Of a stretch of 5,500 nt of DNA, positions 5,177-5,500 are shown in pieces (positions within the stretch are counted from its first letter, which is position 1; each line of letters opens with the position of its first letter). The translations under genes were made by a program, and so were the position numbers. The notes beneath the pieces are model-generated. The model saw nothing but the letters and a program-made list of their open reading frames with translations. It did no database searches and had not been told where the DNA came from. The stretch is from JBDSGC01 sp046594105 (GTDB lineage: Bacteria > Acidobacteriota > Thermoanaerobaculia > Gp7-AA8). Location: positions 1 to 5,500 of the forward strand of contig JBKJQB010000093.1 in assembly GCA_046594105.1 (NCBI GenBank), written 5' to 3'.

Positions 5177-5500
5177 CTGCCGGCTGGGCGAAGCCGGTGA
5201 TCACGTAGGAGCCGCTCTTGACGTCCTTTTTGATCTTGATGACGTCATTCTTCTGCGCGTCTTCCAGCAGATCGCTGAAGGTGTTGTAGCCGTAGTACTC
5301 CTCATTGAAGGTCGGCTTCTTCCGCTGCATGGTCTGCTTGACCATGGAGCCCCAGAGAATCTCTTTGTTCTCGCGCATGAGCGCCTTGATCGAGTCGATG
5401 AGCAGAGTAAATGCTTCGGCCTGCTTCTTGTCTTTGGCCACAACCTTCGGTCCAGGGGCGACTCGCACGAGATCTTCATAGAAGATGAACTCGTCGCAGT
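5172..5500 (-). CDS. NYN-domain / OST-HTH (LOTUS) domain protein, partial (N-terminus outside window)
   Basis: Only the last 109 codons are visible; the reading frame stays open to the right edge, so the start is beyond it. The first visible residues, CDEFIFYEDLVRVAPG, resemble the end of the NYN (LabA/DUF88, PIN-like) nuclease fold, where DEFIFYEDL-type sequence closes the domain. The rest is a winged-helix OST-HTH/LOTUS domain: QAEAFTLLIDSIKALMREN as first helices, ILWGSMVKQTMQRKKPTFNEEYYGYNTFSDLLEDAQ with the typical P.F.E..YGY.TF..LL core, and a wing ending DVKSGSYVITGF. Bacterial proteins of this build are usually about 250 residues. By family knowledge NYN domains are metal-dependent ribonuclease-like and LOTUS domains bind RNA, so a role in RNA turnover or regulation is likely but unproven; the catalytic aspartates are outside the window. 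An internal GTG at 5468 could be mistaken for the start, but the family match continues upstream of it. Confidence 0.88.
   Translation of the reverse strand, partial: CDEFIFYEDLVRVAPGPKVVAKDKKQAEAFTLLIDSIKALMRENKEILWGSMVKQTMQRKKPTFNEEYYGYNTFSDLLEDAQKNDVIKIKKDVKSGSYVITGFAQPAA

Overview
The window is a GC-rich stretch of bacterial chromosome. Every gene I can support is on the minus strand, so transcription runs from high to low coordinates. In that order the genes are: the 3' part of a protein with an NYN nuclease-like end and an OST-HTH/LOTUS domain (5172-5500, running off the right edge); an ABC-2 type exporter made of an ATPase (4050-4979) and a permease (2797-4053) that overlap by 4 bases; L-aspartate oxidase nadB (743-2443); and a small SAM-dependent methyltransferase (127-723). 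None is a phage, plasmid or insertion-sequence gene. Metabolism is housekeeping-like: nadB makes iminoaspartate for de novo NAD synthesis. I see no functional pathway linking all the genes. The ABC pair is a clear operon, while nadB and the methyltransferase are only close neighbours (19 bases apart).

The unusual content is between the genes. The 353-base gap between the permease and nadB (2444-2796) is almost filled by a 300-bp composite palindrome (2473-2772). It has perfect 17-bp inverted ends and three different GC-rich hairpins arranged in mirror order on its two arms. A second, unrelated hairpin cluster (5050-5161) fills the gap between the LOTUS-domain gene and the ABC ATPase. The ABC pair therefore sits between two palindromic repeat clusters. 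Neither cluster encodes a transposase, and no matching transposase is in view.

Initiation signals fall into two classes. The ATPase, nadB and methyltransferase genes have no Shine-Dalgarno sequence, but each has a TANNNT -10-like hexamer ending 5-8 bases before the start codon, the layout expected of leaderless mRNAs. The permease, which is internal to an operon, instead has a strong AAGGAG at ideal spacing.

The organism is a high-GC bacterium with abundant intergenic REP-like palindromes. From general impression the repeat style recalls Acidobacteriota or similar soil phyla, but nothing here proves the taxonomy. I do not see a new defence or biosynthetic system. The best candidate for something undescribed is the 300-bp mirrored repeat element.
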